64,000 nucleotides of DNA. Origin: Zanthoxylum bungeanum (lineage: Eukaryota; Streptophyta; Magnoliopsida; Sapindales; Rutaceae). The DNA is taken from assembly GCA_019454045.1 (NCBI GenBank), contig SKCR01029101.1:310001-374000 (forward strand). The letters run 5' to 3'. Below, one piece after another: positions 1 to 12,083 of the stretch. Both the position numbers and the translations under genes were made by a program. Under the pieces are notes generated by a model that was not told the DNA's origin, searched no databases, and saw nothing but the letters and a program-made list of their open reading frames with translations. Every line of letters starts with the position of its first letter. Position 1 is the first letter of the stretch.

Positions 1-712
1 CAATCCGGAAGTTACCCCATAAGCCTAGAAATCAATTTAGGCCCATTAGGCCCAATTAAACTTTAAAGGTCCATTAAGTCGCATTTGGGCTTATGGATGC
101 GGTTTTGGGCCCAATTGGATCCAACCAATTTAGCCTAAACCCAACTTGGTACAACCAAGCCCAATAAGCCCAATAAAAACTTCAAAAGCCAATTTACAAA
201 ATAGGCCCAATTTAATTAAATTACAAAATCCAATTTCATATTTAATTAAACTAAAGTGTATTTCATGATTAATCACCCAAATTAACATTTCTAAAACATC
301 AATTTATACAATTAATCATGCTTTTTTACATCAATTAGTGTCCAACACATTTTGATCAAAATCAAACCCAATTCCATGCTCAAAGTCTCGGCCAAGTGGG
401 TTTTTCCAATTCAATTCGGTTTCAATCAAATTAAATCCGTAATCAACATTTCCCGATTGTTTCCAACTCATCCAATGAATCAAAAAACAAAAATCACCAA
501 GACATTTAGGGCTAGTGACATTCGGCCAACACCAAAAAAATTGGGGAAAAATGTTCCAATCAAATTTTAATCAAATTGATCCAATCAATCCTTAATTAAA
601 CATGTATTAAGCATACTCAAACATCCAATTTATTAAAATCATGCTCAAATACAATTTACCCAAATTTTAAGCCCTAATCAATTTCATGCTTTAACCTTGC
701 TCTTGATACCAT
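1..712 (-). mobile_element. Copia-A family leader fragment (PBS side of a truncated copy)
   Basis: This AT-rich non-coding stretch matches 2990-3810, 12780-13615 and 58230-59340, which are the leaders just inside the PBS of other copies of the same family. It ends in a slightly damaged primer-binding site at about 699-711 (complement of TGGTATCAGAGC with one extra T) and then meets an LTR start at 713. The small ORF at 352-570 has no family likeness and I do not call it. The left end lies outside the window. Confidence 0.8.
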
Positions 713-2453
713 TGTTGGTTTTAGCTAAGGTCCCAAGATCATAACACAAGCATGAAATAAGTGCCAATACAAATCAACGAAGTTGCGGAATACTCACATC
801 GATCGGTTGAGCGACGCGGAGATGAACAAAAACTGAAAATCTGCTCACCGGTTGCTCGGCAGTTCACTATCACAACACACTGTATTTTCGGTTTTTGACT
901 CCAAGTTTTGAGCTCCAAGCTTCGTCAAACGATTCCTGGCTCATGGGTTGACTTCCCTATCACCTTCGCATGACTTCGTAGTGTGCTAGCACTCCCAATT
1001 TTGCCACAAAATCGTGACTCTAAGGTTCCATTTTCTTCATGATTCTCGACAGTGGCTGCCAAAACCAGAAGCAAAAACAACCCTCCATGGGCGTGTAAAT
1101 GAGAGAAGAAAGGAGGAGAGAAAGTTGTGTTGAATTAGTTGGAAAAGTGTATATCATAAACTTATATATTTTCCAAAAATAAATAAGTGATTTACCACTT
1201 TTTAGCTTCCAAAAAGTCAAATGGTAAAGCTTTCCAACAACTCCAACAACTACCAACAATCAATCACATCAATCAATCAAGTGTCATATCACTCAAAGTG
1301 ACATGATTTGACGCTTGATGTGACTAGTGATTTGACGCTTGATTTGACTTGCGTGCCGCACTTGAATTCGAAATGCGAATCCGCTCACAAATAATCTCGG
1401 GCTCATGTTCGCTAATTCCAAATTAACAAATTTTCCATTGCGTCGTATGAGATCCCCAGATATGTTGGCAGTAAATTCGGTCGTCGGACTATCCGAACAC
1501 GTAAGTACCTAGTACTACATTTGTACCGATTTACAAGACAAGGTTGGCTTCTAGCAAAGCGCCATGTCTACCCAATTCTCCAGAAATATCCTTACAGGAA
1601 TAAAGGATCTATATCAGGCGTAGTATACGTGGTATTGCGTATTTCTGTCCAGTATCGGATGATCACGTGCTAGGCCTGGGGCTGGAATTGTGTTTGCCCC
1701 GCACGAAGCACATGTCGGATGTCTGGTAACTAGTCTCTATAATCGGATAAACATGACCTTGTCATTTTATCCCGATGACTGCAGTACTTAAGAGTAATAG
1801 CACCGTATGCTACGTGACCATCATCTCCATATGACTAGAGTGACACTTCTATCTTGACATCACACCCAACACACTACGATTCTCAATATACCCAGAATAG
1901 GCATACACAGAACCTGTTAAAGCCCTGGACGACCGCAACCAAAGTATATTGATTGTCGCAAGTATTAGCGGTGCAAGTCTCAGGTTAAGACCAAATACAC
2001 CTACCCTGATTTCGGACTTCCATAGACACATAGTCATACTACCAATAGAATTCCGAGGGGGTCTATCCAGAGCGAAGCTGTTTCCCATACCATCGGCAAA
2101 ACATAACCTCCTATTACACTTGCAGGAGTATCATATACCCAAATATATGAGAACTATGTCGTTATGCCCTCACAACACGCACAAGTGTAATACTAGTCTT
2201 TTATGCATTTATCGATGTCCAATCTCGACAATGTTCTGACTAGGGATATTTAATGATTAATCCTTCGTGGACTGATATTGTCTCATATCATTCTCAATCC
2301 AGGAACTAATCATAGGGACCTCCTATCATTTATACATCTAGGTGATCTAATCACAAATGATAAGAGTGCAATCTCCTTTGTCACATAGTTAATTTGTACA
2401 ACAACACCATGATCTGTACAAATAGTGACGCTATGGGTCATAATTGTCCAACA
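713..2453 (-). repeat. LTR of Copia-A family, copy 1 (internally deleted)
   Basis: On the plus strand the LTR runs from TGTTGG to CCAACA, the reverse complement of an element LTR. It aligns along its length with the LTRs at 3811, 5929, 13629, 51257 and 59341. It is about 300 bp shorter because the AT-rich block between the 'ccgttgcgtcgtaatta' part and the 'gcgacccatgagatcc' part is missing, with the junction near 1440-1452. It is followed at once by leader sequence, not by a polypurine tract. Confidence 0.85.
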
Positions 2454-3810
2454 CAAATCTCTCCCTTTCTCTCTCATGCTAGCACAAGTATTACTTCTAC
2501 CCGTCACACTACACTTCTAAAGAAACCTCATTTACATTTAGGGGAATAGGTGAGAAGATAATACAAAGAGTAAGGAGGTAATAAGGCTGGATACGCAGGT
2601 CCAATTAATAAATTCCAAATTTATTACAACAATTTCTAAAATTACCCCACCCATCTAATATCCATCTGATATACATTATTCATGCATCGCAACCATGTAT
2701 TCACACAAGCATGTTATCATTCAATCTAATCAAATTAATTAATCTGATAATTAATGACCATCCAATGTTCAAACAACGATTTGATTTTGCGCGAGTCAAA
2801 CTTGTTTTGCGAATAAGTACTCAAAGTATGAATTCTTGAATTAAATTAAACTACATAATTAAATCCAATTCAATTTGTATTTAATACTAATTCGCTATTT
2901 AATTCCAAATTAAATACTACACTTTAATAATAAACCTTTTACGATTTAAATTACAAATTTAATCGTTACGGGTCTCAAAGCCCGATTAATATCCAATATT
3001 AATTTAATTAAAGTCCAATGGGCTTTTAATTAATTTCTTAAGGCGTGGACTTTTGGTCAACTCGGGTCAAACCGAATAACCAAAGCCCAATCCGGGAATT
3101 ACCCAATAAGCCTAGAAATCAATTTAGGCCCATTAGGCCCAATTAAACTTTAAAGGTCCATTAGTCGCATTTGGGCTTTATGGAAGCGGTTTTGGGCCCA
3201 ATTGGATCCAACCAATTTTGCCTAAACCCAAATTAGTACAACCAAGCCCAATAAGCCCATTTACAACATTAAAAGCCCAATTTCCAAAATTAGCCCAATT
3301 CAATTAAATTACAAAATCCAATTTCACAATTTAATTACCTAAAGTGTATAACACAATTAATCACCCAAATCAATATTTCTAAAACACCAATTAGGCTAAT
3401 TAATCATGCTCACCATCATTAAATCATGTCCAACATAATTTAATCAAAAATCAAACCCAATACATGCTATTATAGTCTCGGTAATTGAAGGGAATTCATG
3501 TCCGATTCGGTTTCAATCCAATTAAATCCACAATCGACATTAAATCAACATCCCAATAGATTCCAACTCATCCAATGAATCAAAAAATAAAAAATCCAAG
3601 ACTTTAGGGCTTCTTAAACTCTCGGCCAAGCAAGATAAATTGGGAAAAATTGTTCCAAACAATATTTCATCAAATTGATCCAATTAATCTTCAATTAAAA
3701 CACATTTAAGCATATTCATTCATCCAATTTCATAAATTCATGCTCAAAATCAATTTACCCAATTTGAAGCCCTAAATCATATTTCATGTTTTTAATCGTT
3801 CTGATACCAT
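2454..3810 (-). mobile_element. Leader-only internal region between two LTRs (pol deleted)
   Basis: From 2454 the sequence matches Copia-A from about 12270 onward and runs to a PBS at 3798-3809. Everything that should lie between the left LTR and this point (polypurine tract, pol, gag, about 4.4 kb in Copia-A) is absent. There is no coding capacity. With its two LTRs this forms an internally deleted, leader-only derivative. Confidence 0.8.
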
Positions 3811-5862
3811 TGTTGGAGTTTCTACGGCCCCGAGGGTCGAATAACAAGCAAGAAATAAGTGCGAATACAACGAGGGAGTTGCGGAATACTCACATCGATC
3901 GGTTGAGCGACGCGGCAACGAACAAAAATATGGTTTCTGCCCACTGCAGCTCACGGCAGTCCACTGCTATGGTGTCCTCCATTTTCAGTTTTGGATCATC
4001 TTCGTCAAGCTCCAAGCTTCGTCAAATGATTCCAAGCTCATGGGTGGACTTCCCTATCACCTTCGCATGTCTATCGGAGTGCTAGCTCTTGATGATTTTG
4101 CCACAAAATCACCACACTTTGCTTCCCATTTTTCCTCTTTGGCTCTCGGTTTTACAGAAAACAGAAGGAAGAAGAAGGCCGAGAGAGAGATGAGCAATTT
4201 TGGCTCCAATTGCGTGAACAAAGAGAGAGAAAGGAAATGTGTATGCATTAATTGATTTCTAAAATCAATTCAACATATACCAAACATTTAAAATATATTA
4301 AATGTCAATCAAGCTTTCAAAAAGCTTTCCAACCACTTCCATCAAGTCACATCACTCAATCAATCAAGTGACAAGTTGTCACATCACTCAAAGTGACTAA
4401 TGATTTTACGCTTGATGCGACAAGTGATTTGACGCTTGATATGACTTGTGTGCCGCACTCGAATTTGAAATGTGAATGCGCTCGAAAACAATCCCGGGCT
4501 CGGGTTCGCTAATTCCAAATTAATGAATTTTCCGTTACGACGTAATTAAATAATTTTGCCTAGTGAAATCACTATTCACTTCGCAAATGAATTAATTCTA
4601 AATTAACTCGTTTGCCCGAATTAAAATCTAATTTTAATTCCGCGTCGAAATCCAATTTCATATAATATATCGAATATATTAATTAATCAATTAATTCCAA
4701 ATTAATCATTATCTCTCTTTAAATGATATTTTATCCCAGATAAAATATCTCCGCAATTAATCCCTGATCAATTTTTCTCTCTCATCTAATTAATCCCAGA
4801 TTAATTAAAAGTGCGAGTCATACGTCATCGGTGAATCTTCGGGAAGCGACCCATGAGATCCCCGGATATATTGGCAGTAAATACGGTCGTCGGACTATCC
4901 GAACACGTAAGTACCTAGTACTACGTTTATACCGATTTACAAGACAAGGTTGGCTTCTAGCAAAGCGCCATGCCTACCCTATTCTCCAGAAATATCCTTA
5001 CAGGAATATAAGGATCTATATCAGGCGTAGTGTACGTAGTATTGCGTATTTCGATCTAGTATCAGATGATCACATGCAAGGCCTGGGGCTGGTACAGTGT
5101 ATTCCCCGTACGAAGCATATATCGGATTACGAGCAACTAGTCTCTTTATTATCAGATAATCATGACCAAGTCATATTATCCCGATGGTTGCAACCCTTTA
5201 GTGAACCAGTTCTGTATCCCTACGCGATCATCATCTCCATATGACTGAAGTGATACTTCCGTCTTGACATCACACCCAACACACTACGATTCTCAATATA
5301 CTCAGCAGAGGCGTACACAGAACCTGTTAAAGCCCTTGACGACCACAACCAAAGTATATTTATTGTCGCAAGTATTAGCGGTGCAAGTCTCAGGTTAAGA
5401 CCAAATACACCTACCCTGATTTCAGACTTCCATAGACACATAGTTATACTACCAATGGAATTCTGATGGGGTCTATCTAGAGCGAAGCTGTTTCCCGTTC
5501 CGTCGGTAAACACAACCTCCTATTACACTTGCATGAGTATCCTATACCCAAATATATGAGAACTATGCCGTTTGTGCCCTCACAACGCGCACAAGTGTAC
5601 TACTAGTCTTTTACGCATTATCGATGTCCAATCTCGATAATACTCTGACTAGGGATATTTAATGATTTATCCTTCGTGGACTGATACTGTCTCATATCAT
5701 TCTCAATCCAGGAACAAATCATAAGGACCTCATATCATTTATACATCTTGGTGATCTAATCACAAATGATAAGAGAGCAATCTCATTTGTCACATAGTTA
5801 ATTTGTACAACAACACCATGATCTGTACAAATAGTGACGCAATGGGTTATGATTGTCCAACA
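3811..5862 (-). repeat. LTR of Copia-A family, copy 2
   Basis: A 2,052-bp LTR with TGTTGG...CCAACA ends, preceded on the plus strand by the complement of a tRNA-iMet PBS, so it is the 5' LTR of a minus-oriented copy. Short ORFs inside (for example 4831-5244) recur as shadows in every LTR copy and match no protein I know. The 66 bp after its right end belong to the Athila-2 LTR. Confidence 0.85.
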
Positions 5863-5928
5863 AACAAATCAGAATCTGAGAAAATTTGACTTTGCTAACG
5901 TGCATCGTGCCACGTGTCCCCATCACAG
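5863..5928 (+). repeat. Left fragment of the Athila-2 5' LTR (U3), cut off by Copia-A
   Basis: This 66-bp remnant contains a G-box CACGTG at 5911-5916. It resembles the sequence that resumes at 37510 (gctaac, then a gtgccacgtgtc segment). It lies between two insertions of the same Copia family. Its last five bases, CACAG, pair imperfectly with CATAG at 37510-37514 as the Copia-A target duplication. Confidence 0.6.
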
Positions 5929-7869
5929 TGTTGGAGTTCTATGGTTCCAAGGATCGAATCAAAAGCATAAATTAAGTGCGAATGCAACGAGGGAGTTGCG
6001 GAATACTCATATCGATCGGTTGATCAACGCGACGATGAACAAAAATGATTTCAGCCCTCCTTACTACTCACGACAGTGAGCTGCTGTTGGGCTCCATTTT
6101 CGGCCATTGTTGGTCCTCCATGAAAGCTCCAAGCTTCGTCAAACGATTCCAAGCTCATGGGTGGACTTCCCTATCACCTTCGCATGTCTCTCGGAGTGCT
6201 AGCTCTCGATGTTTTTGCCACAAAAACCATCACACTTGCTTCCCATCTTCTCGGTTTTGCCCAGCAGAAAACCAGTGAAGAAATGCCTCTAAGACCGAGA
6301 GAGAAGAGAGGAATTAGAGAGAGAGAGATGTGTTTTTGTTACTTAAAAAATGGTAAATGATTTTCCAAAAATCATATACACAAATTGCTTTTCAAAAAGT
6401 CAACAAAGTACAAGCTTTAAAAGCTCCCAACAACTCCCATCAAGTCACATCATTCAATCAATCAATGGTCATATCACTCAAAGTGACATGTGATTTGACG
6501 CTTGATGTGACTAGCGATTTGAAGCTTGATATGACTTGCGTGCCGCACTCGAATTTGAAATGCGAATGCACTCGCAAACAATCCCGGGCTCAGGTTCGCT
6601 AATTCCAAATTAACAAATTTTTTGTTGCGGTGCAATTAAATGATTATGCCTAGCGAAATCATTATTCACATCGCTAACGAATTAATTCTAAATTAACTCG
6701 TTCGCCCGAATTAAAATATAATTTTAATTCCTCATCGAAATCTAATTTCGATTAATATATCGAATATATTAATTAATCGTTATCTATCTTTAAATGATAT
6801 TTTATCCCAGATAAAATATCTCCGCAATTAATCCCAGATTAATTTTCTCTCTCATCTAATAAATCCCAGATTAATAAAGTGTGAGTCATATGTCATCGGT
6901 GAATCCTCGGGAAGCGACCATTGAGATCCTCGGATATGTTGGCAGTAAATTCGGTCGTTGGACTATCCGAACACGTAAGTACCTAGTACTACGTTTATAC
7001 CGATTTACAAAACAAGGTTGGCTTCTAGCAAAGCGTCATGCCTACCCAATTCTCCAGAAACATCCTTACAGGAATATAAGGATCTATATCAGGCATAGTA
7101 TACGTAGTATTGCGTATTTCGATCCAGTATCGGATGATCACATGCAAGGCCTGGGGCTGGTACAGTGTCTGCCCCGTACAAAGCATATATCGGATTACGA
7201 GCAACTAATCTATTTATTATCGGATAATCATGACCAAGTCATATTATCTCGATGGTTGCAACCCTTTAGAGAACCAGTTCTCTATCCCTACGCGATCATC
7301 ATCTCCATATGACTGGAGTGACACTTCCGTCTTGACATCACACCCAACATACTACGATTCTCAATATACCTTGCAGAGGCGTACACAGAACCTGTTAAAG
7401 CCCTGGACGACCGCAACCAAAGTATATTGATTGTCCCAAGTATTACCGGTGCAAGTCTCAGGTTAAGACCAAATACACCTACCCTGATTTCGGACTTCCA
7501 TAGACACATAGTCATACTACCAATGGAATTTCGAGGGGGGTCTATCCAGTACCCAAATATATGAGAACTATCTCGTTTGTGCCCTCACAACGTGCACAAG
7601 TGTAATACTAGTCTTTTACGCATTTATCGATGTCCAATCTCGATAATACTCTGACTAGGGATATTTAATGATTTATACTTCGTGGATTGATAGTGTCTCA
7701 TATCATTCTCAATCCAGGAACAAACCATAAGGACCTCCTATCATTTATATATCTTGGTGATCTAATCACAAATGATAAGAGTGCAATCTCCTTTGTCACA
7801 TAGTTAATTTGTACAACAACACCATGATATGTACAAATAGTGACGCTATGGGATTATAATTGTCCAACA
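5929..7869 (-). repeat. Copia-A 3' LTR
   Basis: This 1,941-bp LTR starts TGTTGGAGTT and ends GTCCAACA. It is directly followed by the complement of a polypurine tract, which fixes it as the 3' LTR of a minus-strand element. Compared with other copies it lacks about 80 bp near 7545, between the 'gggtctatccag' part and the 'tacccaaatatatgag' part. Confidence 0.9.
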
Positions 7870-7883
7870 ATCTCCCACTTGGC
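7870..7883 (-). other. Polypurine tract of Copia-A
   Basis: Read on the minus strand it is CCAAGTGGGAGAT, directly before the LTR start TGTTGG. This is the usual form of a Ty1/Copia plus-strand priming site in plants. The same motif follows the LTR at 53305 (Copia-D), and a variant follows the LTR at 21967 (Copia-B). Confidence 0.85.
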
Positions 7884-7889
7884 CTATAG

Positions 7890-9150
7890 CCAGTAACTCG
7901 AGTGTTTGACACTCGAACTATATACGGTTGGCTCAAATTGCTGAGAAAAGGCTTTCGTCAGCGGATTTGCATGATTATTATCTGATGCAATTTATTCAAT
8001 CATCACATCGCCACGATTTATGATTGAATAAATTAGATGAATATCGAAGTATGTATCTGGATCGTTGATGAGACCATTAATTCTTTAGCCTGTGCTGACG
8101 CCTAGCTCAGCTGCTAACAGAACTATATCTAATCTAATTAGATTTATTATCGACCCAAATGGCTTCTATTGCTGCCTCAGCTGCAGCAATAACCCGCATT
8201 TGTTGTTTATTTGGTAACAGTATTTTTCTTGGAAGATTTCCAGCTCATTGTTCCGTTATTCAAACTATATAGTACCGTTTGTGACTTATAGTCGTTTTAT
8301 CGGTTTGGAAACTTGCTACAGTGATCTCAGTCACTTCAAGTTCTCCTTCTCCATAGTATAAGACAGTATCCTTAGATCTCTAAGATACTAATGGATGTTC
8401 TTAACTTTAATCCAGTGACTATCACTTGGATTGGCCTGTTTGTGAATCCATATGCTCAAAGCGTATGAGACACCAGGTCACGTACATTTTTCATTGTACG
8501 AGTTCTTCGGAGAGTTTTCTCGAAAGCTTAGCTTTCACCGATTATTATGGGAATATCATTTCCAAGAAATGACATATCATCATTATTTATATAGGACTGC
8601 CACTGTCAGTACGCTCCCACTAACCCTCTTATATACATAAGAATCATTTCGTTTTGAATTAAATCATAAACCATTATGATTACATCAAAACGATAATTCC
8701 AATAACTTAATGCTTGCTTCAATCCAAACATGGATCGAATAACCTGCAAACCTTGTTTGATAGTTTTGGTACGAAAAAACCGACAGGATGTTATAAACAT
8801 CCTCCGAAAGGTTTCCTTTTCAGGAAAGCGATTTTCTCATTCAGCTGACATATTTCATAAATGAAACATGCAGCGTCAGCAAGCATTATCCAAATGGATA
8901 TACCGTGGCAACAGTTAAAAGGTTGAATCGAAATCAACATAATGTTGATAACGATACCTTTCCGTTAAAAGCCTAGCTTTATACGTTGGTATGTTGCCAT
9001 CTATGTATGTCTTCCTTGAAGACTTATAAGTACCAATAGGCACAATGCCTTGTGGTACAACAACTAGTGTCCAAACTAAGTTGTTATACATGGAATCCAT
9101 TTCGGACTCATGGCACTTTTCCATAATTGGGAGTCGATACCTTGTATCAT
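7890..9150 (-). pseudogene. Decayed Copia RNase H and reverse transcriptase
   Basis: Minus-strand fragments in several frames keep the Copia order. At 8915-9124 is the RT start, with a 'SEMDSMYNN.VW' segment and a 'PIGTYKSSRKTYIDGNI.TYKARL' segment. At 8606-8800 is the RT core, with 'SMFGLKQAL.YWN.RFD' and 'QNE'. At 8090-8240 is RNase H with 'AAAEAAIEAIWV'. At 7930-7980 is the RNase H end with 'NPLTKAFSQ'. The RT catalytic YVDD region is not recognisable and stops and frameshifts are frequent. The relic ends about 20 bp from the polypurine tract, as the C-terminus of a Copia pol should. Confidence 0.75.
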
Positions 9151-9433
9151 TTCCTCATACGTAGTCAGTTGGTATACCTCAATATGATTGACATCTTTAT
9201 GAGGTGAGATCAGAAACCTATACCCCAGGTTGTTTTCTGACTCTCTCTGACTTACGCGATTCTTGTGTATTCGAAGATTACTGGTATAGTTTCATCCTTG
9301 ATGAACTATTTGCGTTCCATTAAGATTCGATGCCTTGAATAGTATTACTCTGATTTTCATCGAGTTTTACTATCCTCCCATTTACCACTGCATATAGGTA
9401 TTCATATTAGGAAAACCGCATGCTGAGCAATAA

Positions 9434-10123
9434 TTAAATTATTCTCTTGTGAGTTGTATAAGTACTATACTTTGGTATCCCTAGGATAACTATTATTAGG
9501 CACTTATCCAATTTGGGTTTTAGTTTGGTATCATCCAAATATATGCCTAGCATTCCCAAATATTTAGGAATGAGAAACCTGGTTTCTTTCCTATTCATAT
9601 CTAATATGAAATCTGTCAAACAGATTTTATGGAACCTTATTCAAAATAAGTTCTGCACTGTTTATGCTTATCCGTTGAAGGAAATGGTAGCTCAGAGCGA
9701 CTCATGATTAACCTTATCATGTCTAACAAAATTCGGTTTATCATGTTCGGACACACCGTCAAAATGACGTGTTCCAGGAGGAGTCCTCATTGAAAGAATA
9801 CTATACTCTTTCAAGTATATTAGAAACTTATTGCTTAAGTATTTTCATCGTGGTCTAACTGTGATGATTTAATACTTTAGCCGATCTGTTTGTCTATTTC
9901 GGGTCGAAACTATAAAAGTTTCTGATTTGTGTTTCAATAGAAACACATAACCATAAGGCGATGCCACATCCGTAAAGGTCACGAAATATTCATATCCACC
10001 TCTAGCCAAGCTAGACATGGGCCCATTTGCTTCACTATGAACTAGGGCTAACAGATCGGTGGCACTTGCACTTTTACCAAGTAAATAGTGTTTTAGGCGC
10101 TTTGCCCAATAAACTAGATTCAT
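9434..10123 (-). pseudogene. Decayed Copia integrase
   Basis: At 9869-10123 the minus strand reads the integrase core: a 'SASATDLLALVHSEANGPM' stretch followed by 'ARGGYEYFVTFTDVASPYGYVFLLKHKSE', the hallmark region of plant Copia integrases holding the first catalytic Asp area. At 9434-9619 it reads the C-terminal part, with 'LKPKLDKCLIIV' where functional elements have the KL..RSDKCLFVGY-like segment. Frames change between pieces. The related relic in Copia-D at 54890-55640 has decayed similarly. Confidence 0.75.
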
Positions 10124-10627
10124 AGACTTTATTTGATTAGGATCAAATCAGTCCTAGTACCCACTCTTCGAAAGTGTGGATATACGATTCTTGTTTAATT
10201 GTGTCCCAGACAACAATGCCACTTCTAAGTTTCAACTGATCAAATCAGTTTGAGCTATTTGTTTGTCATGTTCTACGTTTGAGATTTATTTATATTAAAA
10301 ATATAAATGATGTTATTCACATCTAATATGTTTATCTCAAAATCATCTTTATATAATAAAACACTTTAGTGTTCTAGAATATAAAGGTTCATCCGCAGTG
10401 GATTAAACACTGATATAGAGATAATGTTTCTAGTCAAACTAGTTACATTATAAAAGTTCCATAATTTAAGTACACATCCGAGGGTAGTTCCTAAACTTAG
10501 GTATTTACGGTTAAAATAGCGACTTTCATCCCGTTTCCAATTCACAGATTAATCTCAATCTGAAGTCAGTATCTTGCTCATAGAAGATTCTGATCATCAG
10601 TATATATTTATATATCACACTAAGTAT
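10124..10627 (-). mobile_element. Copia-A internal spacer, unreadable gag-pol junction
   Basis: No frame over 60 codons and no motif I recognise. By position between the gag knuckle and integrase it should once have held the protease and the N-terminal zinc domain of integrase. Confidence 0.5.
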
Positions 10628-10870
10628 TTAAAATCCAATTTTAATACCAGTAATGAACATATTTATGACAAACATATTTGAAGTCAGAGCCATGCTCGTC
10701 TTCAATTCCTTCATGTCTGCTTTGTCTAAACGGCAGTCACGCTTCCGCGATCCCGTTTGCCACAATTTAGGCAGACATTTTGGGATATGTCTTTTATCTT
10801 CCCAGAAGACCATAATGATTTTGCCTTTGCCCTTTTCAACACTGAGAAGTGTTCGGCCTAGCCTAGGCAT
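10628..10870 (-). pseudogene. Decayed Copia gag nucleocapsid segment
   Basis: An 80-codon minus-strand frame has a Lys/Gly run (KGKGK) followed by C-x(4)-W-x2-G-x4-DC. This looks like a CCHC knuckle that has lost its second Cys and its His. Its position upstream of the integrase in element orientation fits the end of gag. This is a relic, not a functional zinc knuckle. Confidence 0.55.
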
Positions 10871-11600
10871 TCTGGAATGTCGAAGTAAGGTACGCCTTAT
10901 GCTACTTGCCTTATTGCAAATTTTGACTTTCTCTCATTGAGAATAGTCATTAACTCTCCAAGAGTTATTTATTGCAATATGTACTTCTAAGATCTAAGAA
11001 TAGATCTTTGAAGATCCAAGAATAGATCTTTGAAGATCCTTCAATTTCAGTATCATAGTTTAAGGATCTAATCCTTAGTTATGATTAAGAAATTAAGGAG
11101 TCTACTTGACAAGTTTAATGGATTAAGCACTTAAGTTATTATTACATGAATCTTCCAAAGATCATGCTCTACTATTTCCTTAACTCCGGGCTTAGGCCTA
11201 ATATGTTATTTTATCAAATAAAGTAACTTATTAGTTTTCAGGACTATCCTGAAACTTTATTCCTAAATTTGAAAATTAAACCATTTAAATACATTTTCCC
11301 TAGGATTATGTTTTAAATGTCAATCTTTCAATTTTATCTTGATTTTAATAGTCCAACTATTTAATCAACGATTTTTACGTACTTTTAAATATAATGATTA
11401 TTATAGTCCAACTATATTAATCAACTATACTTTAATTGTTTGAATATAGTCCAACTGTTAATTAAAACAACGATTTAAATATTAGTCCAACTAACATTTA
11501 ATTTATTTGACGAATGATATTTGTTTGAGCTCGTTTGGCAAGTAATTAAACGAATATTGCAAATTCAATTCTTGTCTCCCACTATTTTTCGGCGAGCCTC
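10871..11600 (-). mobile_element. Decayed gag region with short 'tagtccaact' repeats
   Basis: AT-rich, no usable frame. Four copies of the ten-base motif tagtccaact occur between about 11348 and 11500, each followed by an ATTAATCAAC-like stretch. The matching part of Copia-D (56640-56910) has about six such units, so this microrepeat varies in copy number between copies. A conserved 'cccactatttttcg' block lies near 11578. Confidence 0.6.
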
Positions 11601-12083
11601 TAACCCTCTGTCGAGTACTCGGGAAACCGTGTTTCCTAGCGGGCTAGGATCCCATTAAATATCACAAAATCTTGACTTTGGCCAACAAATTATATGATAA
11701 TTAACTAGGTAGATCTCTAAGATCAATTGGATCCAATCTAATTCCTAGATCTAGTAGGGGGACATCCAAGTCCGAAACATATATCTTATATATGCCAATA
11801 TATCCAATATATTGCCTAACCTTTTTCCTCTGAATCAACTAAGCCTTGGCTTTGGCACAACAAACTTAGTGATCCCAGTTAAGCGCGACCCATTGACCAT
11901 GGAAAGCTTCGTAATCAATATCGATGGACAAGAAGTGGTCTTGACTTTGGCCAACAAACCACAACTTGGACAAGACACCAATATGGAACAAAGCTCTCGT
12001 GATTCAAACACATCCTCGACGGACAAAGGCCTTGACTTTGGCCAACAAGCCAATGCCAGTCTCAGATCTTGAGTAAGAATCAC
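11601..12083 (-). mobile_element. Conserved block with three 'ttgactttggccaacaa' repeats
   Basis: The 17-base motif occurs near 11673, 11941 and 12031. The same block with the same three motifs is at 57020-57485 in Copia-D. Both strands are open for about 80 codons here (11812-12072 plus, 11835-12083 minus), and the plus-strand frame keeps similar wording in Copia-D ('LGFGTTNLVIPVKR' in both). In element orientation it lies between the leader and gag. I do not recognise a domain, so I do not call a gene. Confidence 0.5.

Noticed and set aside
4831..7312. 137- and 143-codon ORFs at 4831-5244 and 6881-7312
   Set aside because: They occur at the same place in most LTR copies of one Copia family, antisense to the element, and are broken in some copies. 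No domain; LTR shadows.
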